A DNA stretch of 64,000 nucleotides from Tabrizicola sp. (GTDB lineage: Bacteria; Pseudomonadota; Alphaproteobacteria; Rhodobacterales; Rhodobacteraceae), in the NCBI RefSeq assembly GCF_030373185.1, contig NZ_JAUCZH010000008.1, positions 217,606 to 281,605 of the forward strand, read 5' to 3'. The notes beneath the pieces were generated by a model. It was not told where the DNA came from. It saw nothing but the letters and a program-made list of their open reading frames with translations, and made no database searches. The first letter of the stretch is position 1. Each line of letters begins with the position of its first letter. The translations under genes were made by a program, and so were the position numbers. This document shows positions 18,193 through 26,332 of this stretch, piece by piece.

Positions 18193-20574
18193 ATGAATGG
18201 TTGGGATGAAGATGAGGCTTTTGCGGCTGCGGCTGCGGCTGCGCCCCCTGTGCCGCTGTCGCAGCGCGCATTGGCCGGGCGGGCTGCGCCCTATCTGGAC
18301 GATCTGAACCCCGCACAACGGGCCGCGGTCGAGGCGCTGGATGGCCCGGTCCTGATGCTGGCCGGGGCAGGAACGGGCAAGACCAAGGCGCTGACCGCCC
18401 GGATCGTGCATCTGCTGCGCCAGCGGCAGGTGCGCCCGAACGAGATTCTGGCGGTGACCTTCACCAACAAGGCCGCGCGCGAAATGAAACTGCGCGTTGG
18501 CCGGATGCTGGGGGAAGTCGCCGAGGGCATGCCGTGGATGGGAACCTTCCACTCGCTTTCGGTCAAGATCCTGCGCCGTCATGCGGAACTTGTGGGCTTG
18601 AAGCCCAACTTCACCATTCTGGACACAGACGACCAGCTGCGCCTGCTGAAACAACTGATCGCCGCCGCGAATATCGACGAAAAACGCTGGCCTGCGCGGC
18701 TTCTGGCCAGCCTGATCGACGGCTGGAAGAACCGCGCCCTGACGCCCGAGAGGGTGCCATCGTCAGACGCCGGGGCTTATAACAACCGCGGGACGGAGCT
18801 GTATGAGGCCTATCAGGAGCGTCTGAAAACCCTGAACGCCACCGACTTCGGTGATTTGCTGCTGCATTGCGTGACGATCTTTCAAAAGCACGAAGACGTG
18901 CTTCAGCAATACCAGCGCTGGTTCCGCTATATTCTGGTGGATGAATATCAGGACACCAATGTCTGCCAATATCTCTGGCTGCGGCTTCTGGCACAGGCGC
19001 ACAAGAACATCTGCTGCGTGGGCGACGATGACCAGTCGATCTACGGCTGGCGCGGGGCCGAAGTGGGCAACATCCTGCGGTTCGAAAAGGATTTCCCCGG
19101 CGCGACGGTGATCCGGCTGGAACAGAACTACCGGTCCACCGCGCATATCCTTGCCGCCGCGTCAGGCATCATCGAAGCCAACAAGGGCCGTCTGGGCAAG
19201 ACGCTGTGGACAGCGGGTGAACCGGGCGAAAAGGTTCGTCTGATCGGCCATTGGGACGGCGAGGAAGAGGCGCGCTGGATCGGCGAAGAGATCGAGGCGG
19301 TGCAGCGTGGCACCCGTGGCCGCGATCCGGTGGACCTGAACCGTCAGGCGATCCTCGTCCGTGCCAGCCACCAGATGCGGGCGTTCGAGGACCGCTTTCT
19401 GACCATCGGCCTGCCTTACCGCGTCATCGGCGGCCCGCGTTTCTATGAACGGCAGGAAATCCGCGATGCGATGGCCTATTTCCGGCTGGCGGTCAGCCCC
19501 GAGGATGATCTGGCCTTTGAACGCGTGGTGAACCTGCCCAAGCGTGGCCTTGGCGACACGGCGCAGGCCAAGATCAACCAGCTTGCGCGCGGGGCGGGAG
19601 TGTCGCTTCTGGACGGCGCGCGTGAGGCGGTGGCCAAGGCTGTGATCACCGGCAAGGGCGGCGCGCAGTTGCAGGCCTTTGTCGAAGGCGTCGACCGCTG
19701 GCATACCGCCACCCTGCACCCTGAATATGACCATATCCGGCTTGCCGAGACGATCCTTGAGGAATCCGGCTATACCGAGATGTGGCAGAACGACAAGACG
19801 CCCGAAGCGCCCGGACGGCTGGACAACCTCAAGGAACTCGTCAAGGCGCTGGAGCAGTTCGAGAACCTGCAAGGCTTTCTTGAACATGTCAGCCTGATCA
19901 TGGACAACGAAACCGAAGGGGCGGAAGAAAAGGTCACGATCATGACCCTTCACGCCGCCAAGGGCCTGGAATTTCCGGTGGTCTTTCTGCCCGGCTGGGA
20001 AGACGGGTTGTTCCCCAGCCAGCGCAGCATGGACGAAAGCGGGTTGAAGGGGCTGGAGGAGGAACGCCGTCTTGCCTATGTCGGCATCACCCGGGCGGAA
20101 GAACTTTGCACGATCAGCTTCGCCTCCAACCGCCGGGTCTATGGCCAGTGGCAAAGCCAGTTGCCCAGCCGTTTCATCGACGAATTGCCCGCCGACCATG
20201 TCGAGGTGCTGACGGCCCCCGGCCTTTACGGTGGCGGCTATGGTGCCGCAGCTCAGGTCGGCTTTGGCTCGCATCTGGAAGAACGGGTGTCCAAGGCCGA
20301 TGTCTACAATTCCCCCGGCTGGCGGCGGATGCAGGAAAGTCAGGCCAACCGCCCGATGTCCCAACCGCGTGAAGCGCGGCATATGGTGATCGATGCCGAG
20401 GCGATCTCGCCCTATGTCCTTGGCGACCGGGTGTTCCACCAGAAGTTCGGCTATGGCGAGATCATGGGGATCGAAGGCGACAAGCTGGATATCGAATTTG
20501 ACCATGCAGGGACGAAAAAGGTCGTCGCGCGCTGGGTGATTCCGGCCGATCAGGTGGACGACGTGCCGTTCTAG
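18193..20574 (+). CDS. uvrD: UvrD/PcrA-family ATP-dependent 3'-5' DNA helicase
   Basis: A 793-residue SF1A helicase for nucleotide-excision and mismatch repair and for clearing recombination filaments. All core motifs are present: AGAGTGKTKAL (I), TFTNKAAREM (Ia), DEYQDT (II), GDDDQSIYGWRGA (III), LEQNYRST (IV), TLHAAKGLEF (V), RRLAYVGITRA (VI). The C-terminal Tudor-like segment (VLGDRVFHQKFGYGEI) binds RNA polymerase in PcrA/UvrD. The N terminus carries a short alanine tract. ATG 18193 is chosen; a GTG 48 bases upstream is the alternative. Confidence 0.95.
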   Translation: MNGWDEDEAFAAAAAAAPPVPLSQRALAGRAAPYLDDLNPAQRAAVEALDGPVLMLAGAGTGKTKALTARIVHLLRQRQVRPNEILAVTFTNKAAREMKLRVGRMLGEVAEGMPWMGTFHSLSVKILRRHAELVGLKPNFTILDTDDQLRLLKQLIAAANIDEKRWPARLLASLIDGWKNRALTPERVPSSDAGAYNNRGTELYEAYQERLKTLNATDFGDLLLHCVTIFQKHEDVLQQYQRWFRYILVDEYQDTNVCQYLWLRLLAQAHKNICCVGDDDQSIYGWRGAEVGNILRFEKDFPGATVIRLEQNYRSTAHILAAASGIIEANKGRLGKTLWTAGEPGEKVRLIGHWDGEEEARWIGEEIEAVQRGTRGRDPVDLNRQAILVRASHQMRAFEDRFLTIGLPYRVIGGPRFYERQEIRDAMAYFRLAVSPEDDLAFERVVNLPKRGLGDTAQAKINQLARGAGVSLLDGAREAVAKAVITGKGGAQLQAFVEGVDRWHTATLHPEYDHIRLAETILEESGYTEMWQNDKTPEAPGRLDNLKELVKALEQFENLQGFLEHVSLIMDNETEGAEEKVTIMTLHAAKGLEFPVVFLPGWEDGLFPSQRSMDESGLKGLEEERRLAYVGITRAEELCTISFASNRRVYGQWQSQLPSRFIDELPADHVEVLTAPGLYGGGYGAAAQVGFGSHLEERVSKADVYNSPGWRRMQESQANRPMSQPREARHMVIDAEAISPYVLGDRVFHQKFGYGEIMGIEGDKLDIEFDHAGTKKVVARWVIPADQVDDVPF

Positions 20575-20625
20575 GTGCAGATCCCCGTCGCATGGATTAG
20601 GCACTCCTTTCGACAGGGCCTGTGG

Positions 20626-21765
20626 CTACCGCCGAAACCGTTCCAATCTGAAGACCGCCAGCCCCGCCACCAGCCCCCAGAAAGCAGCCCCGATCCCGAA
20701 GGCGGCAACGCCGGACGCGGTGACCGCCAGTGTCAGCGTCGCGGCAAAGCGTTGATCCGGGGCCGCAAAGGCCCCGGCCAAGGCCCCGGTCAAGGGTGAC
20801 AGCAACGCCAGTGCCACCAGAGCCACGACCACCGGGCCGGGCAGGGCGGCCAGCAGCGCCAGCACCGTCGGGCTGAGAAGGCCAAGCACAACCCAAGCCC
20901 CCGCATAAGCCAGCCCCACCACCCAGCGCCGGTCCTTGTCGGGGTGGACATCCGGGCCAAGGCAGATCGCGGCCGTGATCGCCGCCATGCTGACGGTATG
21001 GGCGCCGAAAAAGGCGGTCACGCCGGAAATCAGGCCGGTGACTGTCAGGGCCGGGACCACCGGCGGTTCATACCCCGCCGCGCGCAGGGTGGCAAAGCCG
21101 GGCAGGTTCTGCGAGGCCATGGTGACCAGATAAAGCGGCACCCCAAGCCCAAGGATCACCGACAGCCGGAACTCCGGCAGGACCGGCACCAGCACAGGCG
21201 CGCTCAGACCAAGGCCGGACAGGTCCGCCCCGCCGATCAGGGCCAGGACGATCCCGGCGCCAAAGGACGCAAGCACCGCCAGCGCCGGGCTGACCAGCCG
21301 GACGACCAGAAAGACGGCCACCATCGGCAGCACGATGCCAGGCAAAGCCTCGGCCGCACCGGCACCTTTCAGGCAAAACGGCAGCAAGACCCCTGCCAGC
21401 ATCCCGGCCGCGATCCCATCGGGAATCCGTGCCACCAGCGCGCCGAGGGGCCGGATCAGCCCGGTCGCAGCGATCAGCGCACCCGCCAGGATGAAGGCAC
21501 CCACGCCCTCTGCCAAGGAAATCCCCGACGTCGCCGCAATCAGCGCCGCTCCGGGTGTGGACCAAGCCAGCACCACCGGCACCTTGGATTGCCATGACAG
21601 TACAGCGGACCCCACCGCCTTGCCCAGCGATACCGCCAGAAGCCAGCTTGCCGCTTGTGCCGATGTGGCCCCAAGCGCCAGCGCCGCCGCAAGAACAATC
21701 GCGACCGATGCCGCGTAGCCCACCAGCGCCGCCACGACGGCCGCCGAAATCACCGAAAGCCGCAT
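20626..21765 (-). CDS. Benzoate/H+ symporter BenE-family membrane protein
   Basis: A 379-residue hydrophobic protein with about 11-12 membrane segments and little else. Family-like stretches are WSTPGAALIAAT, LVTMASQNLPGFATLRAAGY and FFGAHTVSMAAITAAICLG. BenE proteins belong to the nucleobase/benzoate transporter superfamily, but no benzoate genes are nearby, so the substrate is open. Start at MRLSVISAA (21765), 16 bases beyond a hairpin that closes the ccsR array on the same strand; readthrough from the stress-induced upstream operon is possible. Convergent with uvrD. Confidence 0.85.
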   Translation of the reverse strand: MRLSVISAAVVAALVGYAASVAIVLAAALALGATSAQAASWLLAVSLGKAVGSAVLSWQSKVPVVLAWSTPGAALIAATSGISLAEGVGAFILAGALIAATGLIRPLGALVARIPDGIAAGMLAGVLLPFCLKGAGAAEALPGIVLPMVAVFLVVRLVSPALAVLASFGAGIVLALIGGADLSGLGLSAPVLVPVLPEFRLSVILGLGVPLYLVTMASQNLPGFATLRAAGYEPPVVPALTVTGLISGVTAFFGAHTVSMAAITAAICLGPDVHPDKDRRWVVGLAYAGAWVVLGLLSPTVLALLAALPGPVVVALVALALLSPLTGALAGAFAAPDQRFAATLTLAVTASGVAAFGIGAAFWGLVAGLAVFRLERFRR

Positions 21766-21780
21766 GTCGTCCCCGCCGCA

Positions 21781-21805
21781 GTTCGCCGGACTATCCGGCG
21801 CGAAC
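21781..21805 (-). terminator. Hairpin between the ccsR array and benE
   Basis: On the minus strand GTTC(GC)GCCGGA, loop TAG, TCCGGCGAAC forms a 10-bp stem with a 2-base bulge. It follows the last ccsR unit and precedes the benE start by 16 bases. No U tract follows, so it may be a 3' boundary hairpin or attenuator and not a full terminator. Confidence 0.45.
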
Positions 21806-21847
21806 GAGCGATGTGCAAGGAGGGGCAATGTGGACGGGAAAGGAGGG

Positions 21848-21918
21848 GCGGCGACCCCAAGGGAGGAGGAGAGGGGCCGCCGCAATTTCAGGTGTCCAAG
21901 GGAGGAGGAGAGAACACC
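21848..21918 (-). ncRNA. ccsR4: CcsR-like sRNA unit 4 (two hairpins, CCTCCTCCC loops)
   Basis: Hairpin a is 21891-21918 (GGTGTTC/GGACACC) and hairpin b is 21848-21883 (GCGGCGGCCCC/GGGGTCGCCGC). Both carry CCTCCTCCC in the apical loop. Mismatches seen on the plus strand (T/C, A/C) become G-U pairs on the minus strand, so the RNA must be read in the ccaF1 direction. The unit is 71 nt long. CcsR sRNAs of R. sphaeroides are stress-induced, processed from the ccaF1 transcript, and affect C1 metabolism and the glutathione pool; that role is assumed by homology of layout. Confidence 0.85.
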
Positions 21919-21971
21919 CGAAGCCGAAGGCGCGCATCCAGCCCGACAGGACGGGCGCGCCGGAATGAGGG

Positions 21972-22040
21972 GCGGCGGCTCCAGGGAGGAGGAGAGGAGC
22001 CGCCGCGGTATCAGACACCCAGGGAGGAGGAGAGGGCGCC
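21972..22040 (-). ncRNA. ccsR3: CcsR-like sRNA unit 3
   Basis: Hairpin a is 22014-22040 (GGCGCCC/GGGTGTC, closed only if two G-U pairs are allowed on the minus strand). Hairpin b is 21972-22006 with perfect 11-bp arms GCGGCGGCTCC/GGAGCCGCCGC. Both loops contain CCTCCTCCC. Unit length 69 nt; the two hairpins are 7 nt apart, like the other units. Confidence 0.87.
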
Positions 22041-22074
22041 CAATGCTGTTGGGCCAATCGGCCCGAAGAAGTGG

Positions 22075-22143
22075 GCGGCGGCGCCCGGGAGGAGGATAGG
22101 CACCGCCGCAGTCTCAGACGACCCAAGGGAGGAGGAGTGGGTC
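22075..22143 (-). ncRNA. ccsR2: CcsR-like sRNA unit 2
   Basis: Hairpin a is 22120-22143 (GACCC/GGGTC, 5 bp). Hairpin b is 22075-22109 (GCGGCGGTGCC/GGCGCCGCCGC with one U-G pair on the minus strand). The loops show CCTCCTCCC. Unit length 69 nt. Confidence 0.85.
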
Positions 22144-22181
22144 ACCCGATGAGATGGAGCGCTTGGCCCCGTTGAAAAGAT

Positions 22182-22250
22182 GCGGCGATATCAGGGAGGA
22201 GGTTGATATCGCCGCTGATCGCAAAGGCCCCCGGGAGGAGGTGGAGGCCT
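22182..22250 (-). ncRNA. ccsR1: CcsR-like sRNA unit 1
   Basis: Hairpin a is 22225-22250 (AGGCCTCC/GGGGGCCT with one U-G pair). Hairpin b is 22182-22215 with perfect 12-bp arms GCGGCGATATCA/TGATATCGCCGC. Both loops expose CCTCCTCCC. It starts about 10 bases after the ccaF1 stop codon. Unit length 69 nt. Confidence 0.87.
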
Positions 22251-22259
22251 CACGAAAAC

Positions 22260-22475
22260 TCACTTGCCGTAGGCGGCCTCATGCGCGATCCCGGTGATCG
22301 AAGCGCGGGCAATCCCCAGATCCGCCAGTTCGCGGTCGGTCAGGGCATTTAACTCGCTGACAGTCTGGCTGTAGACGCGACGCTGCTGGACCGCGGTCAC
22401 GACGACATCCTTCAGGAACGCGACGCGGTCCATGAAGCCCTTGCGGGCAATGCGATTGGTGTTCACGTAAGCCAT
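22260..22475 (-). CDS. ccaF1: DUF1127 small protein, CcaF1-like RNA-binding protein
   Basis: A 71-residue protein MAYVNTNRIARKGFM with the C-terminal DUF1127 motif LNALTDRELADLGIARASITGIAHEAAYGK. Length, sequence style and position immediately 5' of a CCTCCTCCC hairpin array match RSP_6037 (CcaF1) of R. sphaeroides, which binds RNA and helps mature the CcsR sRNAs and modulate RNA turnover. I start at MAYVNT (22475), preceded by GAGAG; the longer ORF start is not supported. It would be co-transcribed with the four downstream ccsR units. Confidence 0.88.
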   Translation of the reverse strand: MAYVNTNRIARKGFMDRVAFLKDVVVTAVQQRRVYSQTVSELNALTDRELADLGIARASITGIAHEAAYGK

Positions 22476-22520
22476 GTCTCTCAAGCCTCTCAAAGTCGCC
22501 AGCACCGTTCTTCCGTGCTG

Positions 22521-22549
22521 TTAGGGGTAACATGGGCCACTTGCTGCAA
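22521..22549 (-). promoter_or_regulatory. Candidate heat-shock-type promoter of ccaF1-ccsR
   Basis: On the minus strand TTGCAG, 17 bases, CCCTAA lies about 45 bases upstream of the ccaF1 start. In R. sphaeroides this operon is driven by RpoHI/RpoHII, whose -10 is C-rich, and CCCTAA would fit loosely. A short inverted repeat (AGCAC...GTGCT) follows in the 5' leader. Assignment is by eye only. Confidence 0.35.
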
Positions 22550-22736
22550 CTGCACAATACCGGCGTGTTGCAATGCCGCCATGCAGCATTCGCATGGCTG
22601 CGTTCACAAGTTTGTCATGATTTCTCAGCGCCTTCGCCGGAATTTTGAGCATTTGGTCAACAGCCCTTGCCACAACCCTTGCCTCTGTGCGCAAAGATCA
22701 CGACCTTAGTAGAAATCTTGTGCGGTGGAGGAAACG

Positions 22737-23810
22737 ATGACGGTCGAACGCGAAGCGGTGATGCAGGTTCTGGCAGAGGTTGCGCACCCCGGCGGGGGGG
22801 ATCTTGTCAGCCGTGACCTGATTCGCGCTCTGGTCATTGACGGGGGTGCGGTCCGTTTCGTGATCGAAGCCGCCACCCCTGATGAGGCCCGCGCGCTTGG
22901 CGCAGCACAGGCCGAGGCCGAGGCGAAGCTGAAGGCGCTGGCCGGGGTCACGTCCGTGCAGGCGGTCATGACGGCGCATGGGCCGGCGGCCAAACCCGCG
23001 CCGCCCAGCCTGAAGATCGGCCAGCACCCCACGCCGCAGCAGGGCGGGCCGCAGCGGATTTCCGGCATTGACCGGATCATCGCGATTGCCAGTGGCAAGG
23101 GCGGGGTGGGAAAATCCACCGTCGCTTCCAACCTTGCGGTGGCGCTGGCGCGGCAGGGCCGCCGGGTCGGGCTTCTGGACGCTGATATATACGGGCCAAG
23201 TCAGCCAAAGATGATGGGCGTCTCCAAGCGCCCTGCCTCGCCCGATGGCAAGATCATCGAGCCGTTGGTGGCGCATGGTGTGACCATGATGTCGATCGGG
23301 CTGATGCTGAAGGAAGATGAGGCGGTGGTCTGGCGCGGCCCGATGATCATGGGGGCCTTGCAGCAGTTGCTGGGGCAGGTGGCCTGGGGCAATCTTGATA
23401 TCCTGATCATCGACCTGCCACCCGGCACAGGTGATATCCAGCTGACCTTGTGTCAGCGCACGCACCTGACCGGGGCCTTGGTCGTCTCCACCCCGCAGGA
23501 CGTGGCGCTTCTGGATGCACGCAAGGCGCTGGACATGTTTTCCAAGCTCAAGACCCCAGTTCTGGGCCTGATCGAGAACATGTCCACCTTCTGCTGCCCG
23601 AACTGCGGCCATGTCACCCCGATCTTCGGGCATGGCGGTGTGGCGCTGGAGGCGGCGAAGCTTGACCTGCCCTTCCTTGGCGAATTGCCGCTTGCCCTTG
23701 ATGTCCGCGTGGCTGGCGACAGCGGCACTCCGATTGCCGCCACCGACAGCCCGCTTGCCGCACCCTATATGGCGCTGGCGCAACGGCTGATCGCGGGCGG
23801 GATGGCCTGA
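22737..23810 (+). CDS. mrp: Mrp/NBP35-family iron-sulfur carrier ATPase (ApbC)
   Basis: A 357-residue P-loop scaffold that carries Fe-S clusters to apo-proteins. Residues about 1-85 form a MIP18/DUF59-like domain. After a Pro/Gln-rich linker comes the deviant Walker [19 protein letters not shown], then [12 protein letters not shown] and [12 protein letters not shown]. The cluster-binding CxxC is in [17 protein letters not shown] 22737 follows GGAGGAAACG. Monocistronic; the dcw cluster begins 620 bases downstream on the same strand. Confidence 0.94.
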   Translation: MTVEREAVMQVLAEVAHPGGGDLVSRDLIRALVIDGGAVRFVIEAATPDEARALGAAQAEAEAKLKALAGVTSVQAVMTAHGPAAKPAPPSLKIGQHPTPQQGGPQRISGIDRIIAIASGKGGVGKSTVASNLAVALARQGRRVGLLDADIYGPSQPKMMGVSKRPASPDGKIIEPLVAHGVTMMSIGLMLKEDEAVVWRGPMIMGALQQLLGQVAWGNLDILIIDLPPGTGDIQLTLCQRTHLTGALVVSTPQDVALLDARKALDMFSKLKTPVLGLIENMSTFCCPNCGHVTPIFGHGGVALEAAKLDLPFLGELPLALDVRVAGDSGTPIAATDSPLAAPYMALAQRLIAGGMA

Positions 23811-23846
23811 TCAGGCAGATCTGGCGGGATTCCGAATCATTTTCCA

Positions 23847-23868
23847 TGGGAAACCATGGGAGAATGGG
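23847..23868 (+). promoter_or_regulatory. TGGG direct repeats, possible MraZ box cluster A
   Basis: TGGG occurs at 23847, 23857 and 23865, that is with spacings of 10 and 8 bases, and again near 23902. MraZ is known to bind TGGGN repeats separated by 5 bases. This group is far upstream of mraZ (about 570 bases) and only partly in register, so it is weaker than cluster B. Confidence 0.35.
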
Positions 23869-24121
23869 CCATTACGGCGCATTGGCTCTGGTTTTTCATG
23901 GGAAACTTGGTGAGGAACGCCTGTTCACGGCCTTGAATCCAACCAATGCGGAAGATTTTTCAACGCTGGCCAGCGTCAACGCATGGGCTGGGGGTTGAGA
24001 GCTTAGGCACAACATCTTGTGATCAGCTGGGCCGACTGGCCCACAAATTGCAGGTCGGGCTTGGCCGTGGCTTCTGCGGCCACATGTTCTGCTGGCTTTG
24101 CTTCACTCTCTCAGGTTTGAT

Positions 24122-24156
24122 CCCCAAAGATTTCCATTGATTCCCATATCCTCCCA
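24122..24156 (-). promoter_or_regulatory. Four-repeat MraZ box (cluster B)
   Basis: On the minus strand the pattern is TGGGA-GGATA-TGGGA-ATCAA-TGGAA-ATCTT-TGGGG: four TGGNN units in exact 10-base phase. MraZ recognises TGGGN-N5 repeats and represses its own dcw operon, so this is the likely autoregulatory operator. It lies about 280 bases upstream of the mraZ start, consistent with a promoter near here and a long leader. Confidence 0.6.
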
Positions 24157-24179
24157 TGGCATCCCTTTCCTCACGGCGA

Positions 24180-24385
24180 TGCGATGGACAGTGATAGGCA
24201 GGGGCGGCTTCAAGACCCCGAACACCAGGCAAACGGCAGCTTCATACAGGCAGCTCCATTTCATCGTCGAAAAGAGATCCGGCGCGCGAGCGAGCAGACA
24301 TCTCCCCCAGGTGGCGCGCGTAGCTGGACACCCAGCGATGGGACAGCGGCGGATCGGGTAGTGGCAGCAACCCGGTCCGCCTTTT
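24180..24385 (+). ncRNA. upsM: UpsM-like sRNA from the mraZ 5' leader (5' end approximate)
   Basis: In R. sphaeroides the abundant sRNA UpsM is the premature-termination product of the mraZ (dcw) leader, about 206 nt, and its 3' end is an intrinsic terminator. Here the mraZ leader ends in a strong terminator at 24348-24385, 48 bases before the mraZ start, and other hairpins (GCTGG-ACAC-CCAGC at 24323) lie upstream. The 3' end is well defined by sequence; the 5' end is set only by the remembered length. No sequence comparison to UpsM was possible. Confidence 0.55.
24348..24385 (+). terminator. Intrinsic terminator/attenuator in the mraZ leader
   Basis: GGCGGATCGGGT pairs over 12 bp with ACCCGGTCCGCC (one U-G pair) around a 10-base loop, followed by TTTTC. 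It sits on the coding strand ahead of mraZ, with no upstream protein gene to terminate, so it should limit entry of polymerase into the dcw cluster. Confidence 0.85.
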
Positions 24386-24433
24386 CTATTTCATCGCACG
24401 GGAAAACGCAGGTTTTGAAAAGGCCGAAAGGCG

Positions 24434-24943
24434 ATGGCAGAGGCGTTCAGAGGTGAGTTCTACCAGAAGGTAGATTCCAAGGGCCGGGTGTCGATCCCCG
24501 CCGCCTTCCGCCGCATCCTTGAAGCTGATGACCCCCCAAGCACCGATTTCCCCCGCGCCCGGGTCTACATGATCTACGGCGGGGCCAACCGGAATTTCGT
24601 GGAATGCTACACCAAGGCGGGCGCCGATGCGCTGGCCGAGGAAATCAGCCTGATGGACGAAGGTTCGGATGAACGCGAACAGGTTGAATTCGACCTTCTG
24701 GCCTGTTCGGTCATGGTCGAGGTCGAACCCGACGGCCGTATCGTGCTGCCGCCCCGGGTGCGCGAAAAGGTCGGGCTGGCGGGGGCCGATTTTTCGGGCG
24801 ACGAGGCGGCGTTTCAGGGCCGCAACAACCGGTTCCGCATCTATCGCCGCGACACCTATGATGCCGCCGTGGCGCAGCGCCCGAATGCAGGCGTCGATGC
24901 GCTGGCCCTTCTGGGTCGTGCTAAGAAGGAGCGCGGAATGTGA
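24434..24943 (+). CDS. mraZ: Transcriptional regulator MraZ
   Basis: A 169-residue AbrB-fold DNA-binding protein with two tandem domains: [19 protein letters not shown] at the N terminus and [19 protein letters not shown] in the middle. It represses the dcw cluster through TGGGN repeats; matching repeats are present upstream. First gene of the cluster; its stop overlaps the rsmH start (TGATG). ATG 24434 follows GAAAGGCG. Confidence 0.96.
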   Translation: MAEAFRGEFYQKVDSKGRVSIPAAFRRILEADDPPSTDFPRARVYMIYGGANRNFVECYTKAGADALAEEISLMDEGSDEREQVEFDLLACSVMVEVEPDGRIVLPPRVREKVGLAGADFSGDEAAFQGRNNRFRIYRRDTYDAAVAQRPNAGVDALALLGRAKKERGM

Positions 24944-25974
24944 TGTCATCCCGCGACGCGCTGCCCCGTGAAGATCGCGCCCGTGACGATCTGCCCGCGC
25001 GAGACCCTCATATTCCGGTTCTCTTGCAACCGTTGCTTGCAGCCGTGGCCCCCGTGCGGGGTCTTTGGCTTGACGGGACACTGGGGGCCGGCGGCTATAC
25101 GCGCGGGCTGCTGGAGGCCGGGGCGGATTGCGTGATCGGCATCGACCGTGATCCCCTCGCCTTGCAGATGGCCGCAAGCTGGGCTGCGCCCCATGGCGAC
25201 CGGGTGCGTCTGGTCGAAGGCACGTTTTCGGCGCTGGATACCCTTGCGGGCGAGCCCCTTGACGGGGTGGTTCTGGATCTGGGCGTGTCCTCGATGCAGC
25301 TTGATCAGGCCGAGCGCGGGTTTTCCTTCATGAAGGACGGCCCCCTCGACATGCGGATGAGTCAGTCTGGCACCAGCGGCGCCGATCTGGTGAACACGGC
25401 CGAAGAAACCACCCTTGCCGATATCCTCTATCACTACGGCGAAGAACGCGCCTCGCGGCGGATTGCCCGCGCCATCGTCGCCGCCCGCACGCTGGAGCCG
25501 ATCACCACCACCGCCCGGCTGGCCGAGATCGTGGCGAAATGCCTGCCGCGTCCAAAGCCGGGGCAAAGCCACCCGGCAACCCGCAGCTTTCAGGCGATCC
25601 GCATTGCGGTGAACACCGAATTCACCGAACTCGCCGAAGGCCTCGCTGCCGCCGAACGCGCGTTGAAACCCGGCGGCCTTCTGGCCGTGGTGACCTTCCA
25701 CAGCCTTGAAGACCGCATCGTCAAGCGCTTCCTCCAGCTTGCCTCGGGCCAGGAGGCGAATGCCAACCGCTATGCCCCGGCGAAGACCGACACCAACGCC
25801 CGGTTCGATCTGGTGACCCGCCGTGCCGTCGGCCCCGATGACGCGGAACTGGCAGCCAACCCCCGTTCCCGGTCCGCCAAGCTGCGGGTCGCGCGCCGCA
25901 CCGCCGCGCCCGCCATGTCGCTTGATCCCGCCGATATCGGCGTGCCGCAAATCGTGAAGAAAGGACGCCGCTGA
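24943..25974 (+). CDS. rsmH: 16S rRNA (cytosine(1402)-N4)-methyltransferase
   Basis: A 343-residue SAM-dependent methyltransferase acting on the ribosomal P site. Motifs: [10 protein letters not shown] at the start, SAM loop [44 protein letters not shown] and [18 protein letters not shown] 24943 overlaps the mraZ stop; the preceding GTG is less likely. Second gene of the dcw cluster. Confidence 0.96.
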   Translation: MSSRDALPREDRARDDLPARDPHIPVLLQPLLAAVAPVRGLWLDGTLGAGGYTRGLLEAGADCVIGIDRDPLALQMAASWAAPHGDRVRLVEGTFSALDTLAGEPLDGVVLDLGVSSMQLDQAERGFSFMKDGPLDMRMSQSGTSGADLVNTAEETTLADILYHYGEERASRRIARAIVAARTLEPITTTARLAEIVAKCLPRPKPGQSHPATRSFQAIRIAVNTEFTELAEGLAAAERALKPGGLLAVVTFHSLEDRIVKRFLQLASGQEANANRYAPAKTDTNARFDLVTRRAVGPDDAELAANPRSRSAKLRVARRTAAPAMSLDPADIGVPQIVKKGRR

Positions 25975-25975
25975 C

Positions 25976-26332
25976 ATGCGCCCCGTGCTTTACGTCCTGA
26001 CCTTTCTGGCCGTCATCGCGCTTGGCTTCTGGGCCTACCGCGAGAACTATGCCACTCAGTCCGCGCTGAAAGAGGTGCAGACCCTGCAACGCCAGATCGT
26101 CGGCCTGCGCGAGGGTCTTGCGCTGCAACGTGCCGAATGGGCCTATCTGAACCGCCCCGACCGGCTGCGTGACCTTGCCACCGCCAACTTTGACCGTCTG
26201 GGCCTGCTGCCGATGGAACCCGGCCAGTTCGGAACCCCGGCTCAGATTGCATATCCTCGCAGCACCTTTCCTGAAATCGACCTGCCGGTCGACATTCAGG
26301 GCGCTTTGGATCTGACCGAGGAGGGCCTTTAG
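25976..26332 (+). CDS. ftsL: Cell division protein FtsL
   Basis: A 118-residue bitopic membrane protein. One transmembrane helix (VLYVLTFLAVIALGFWAY, residues about 4-21) is followed by a periplasmic coiled coil (ALKEVQTLQRQIVGLREGLAL). Sequence is poorly conserved in the family, but size, topology and position between rsmH and ftsI identify it. It forms the FtsQLB divisome subcomplex. Two bases after the rsmH stop. Confidence 0.88.
   Translation: MRPVLYVLTFLAVIALGFWAYRENYATQSALKEVQTLQRQIVGLREGLALQRAEWAYLNRPDRLRDLATANFDRLGLLPMEPGQFGTPAQIAYPRSTFPEIDLPVDIQGALDLTEEGL

Larger units (their letters stand above)
23811..24433 (+). other. 622-base mrp-mraZ intergenic region
   Basis: No protein gene is apparent; the small ORFs (23946-24140, 24184-24456) lack domains and start signals. 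It holds two groups of TGGG repeats, a probable sRNA/leader and an intrinsic terminator just before mraZ, listed separately. I looked for RNase P RNA here and found none of its conserved blocks. Confidence 0.6.

Noticed and set aside
19162-20604. 480-residue minus-strand ORF.
   Set aside because: Antisense of uvrD, whose helicase motifs are all intact.
21848-22250. Regular GGGAGGAGGAG repeats looked like a CRISPR array or a ladder of Shine-Dalgarno sites.
   Set aside because: The repeat is only 9-11 bases, lies in hairpin loops, and the flanks are inverted repeats with compensating pairs on the minus strand. Spacing comes in pairs, there are no cas genes, and no small ORFs follow the motif.
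23811-24433. Possible RNase P RNA upstream of mraZ.
   Set aside because: None of the conserved P4 or catalytic-core blocks is present; the region is better read as MraZ boxes plus a terminated leader.
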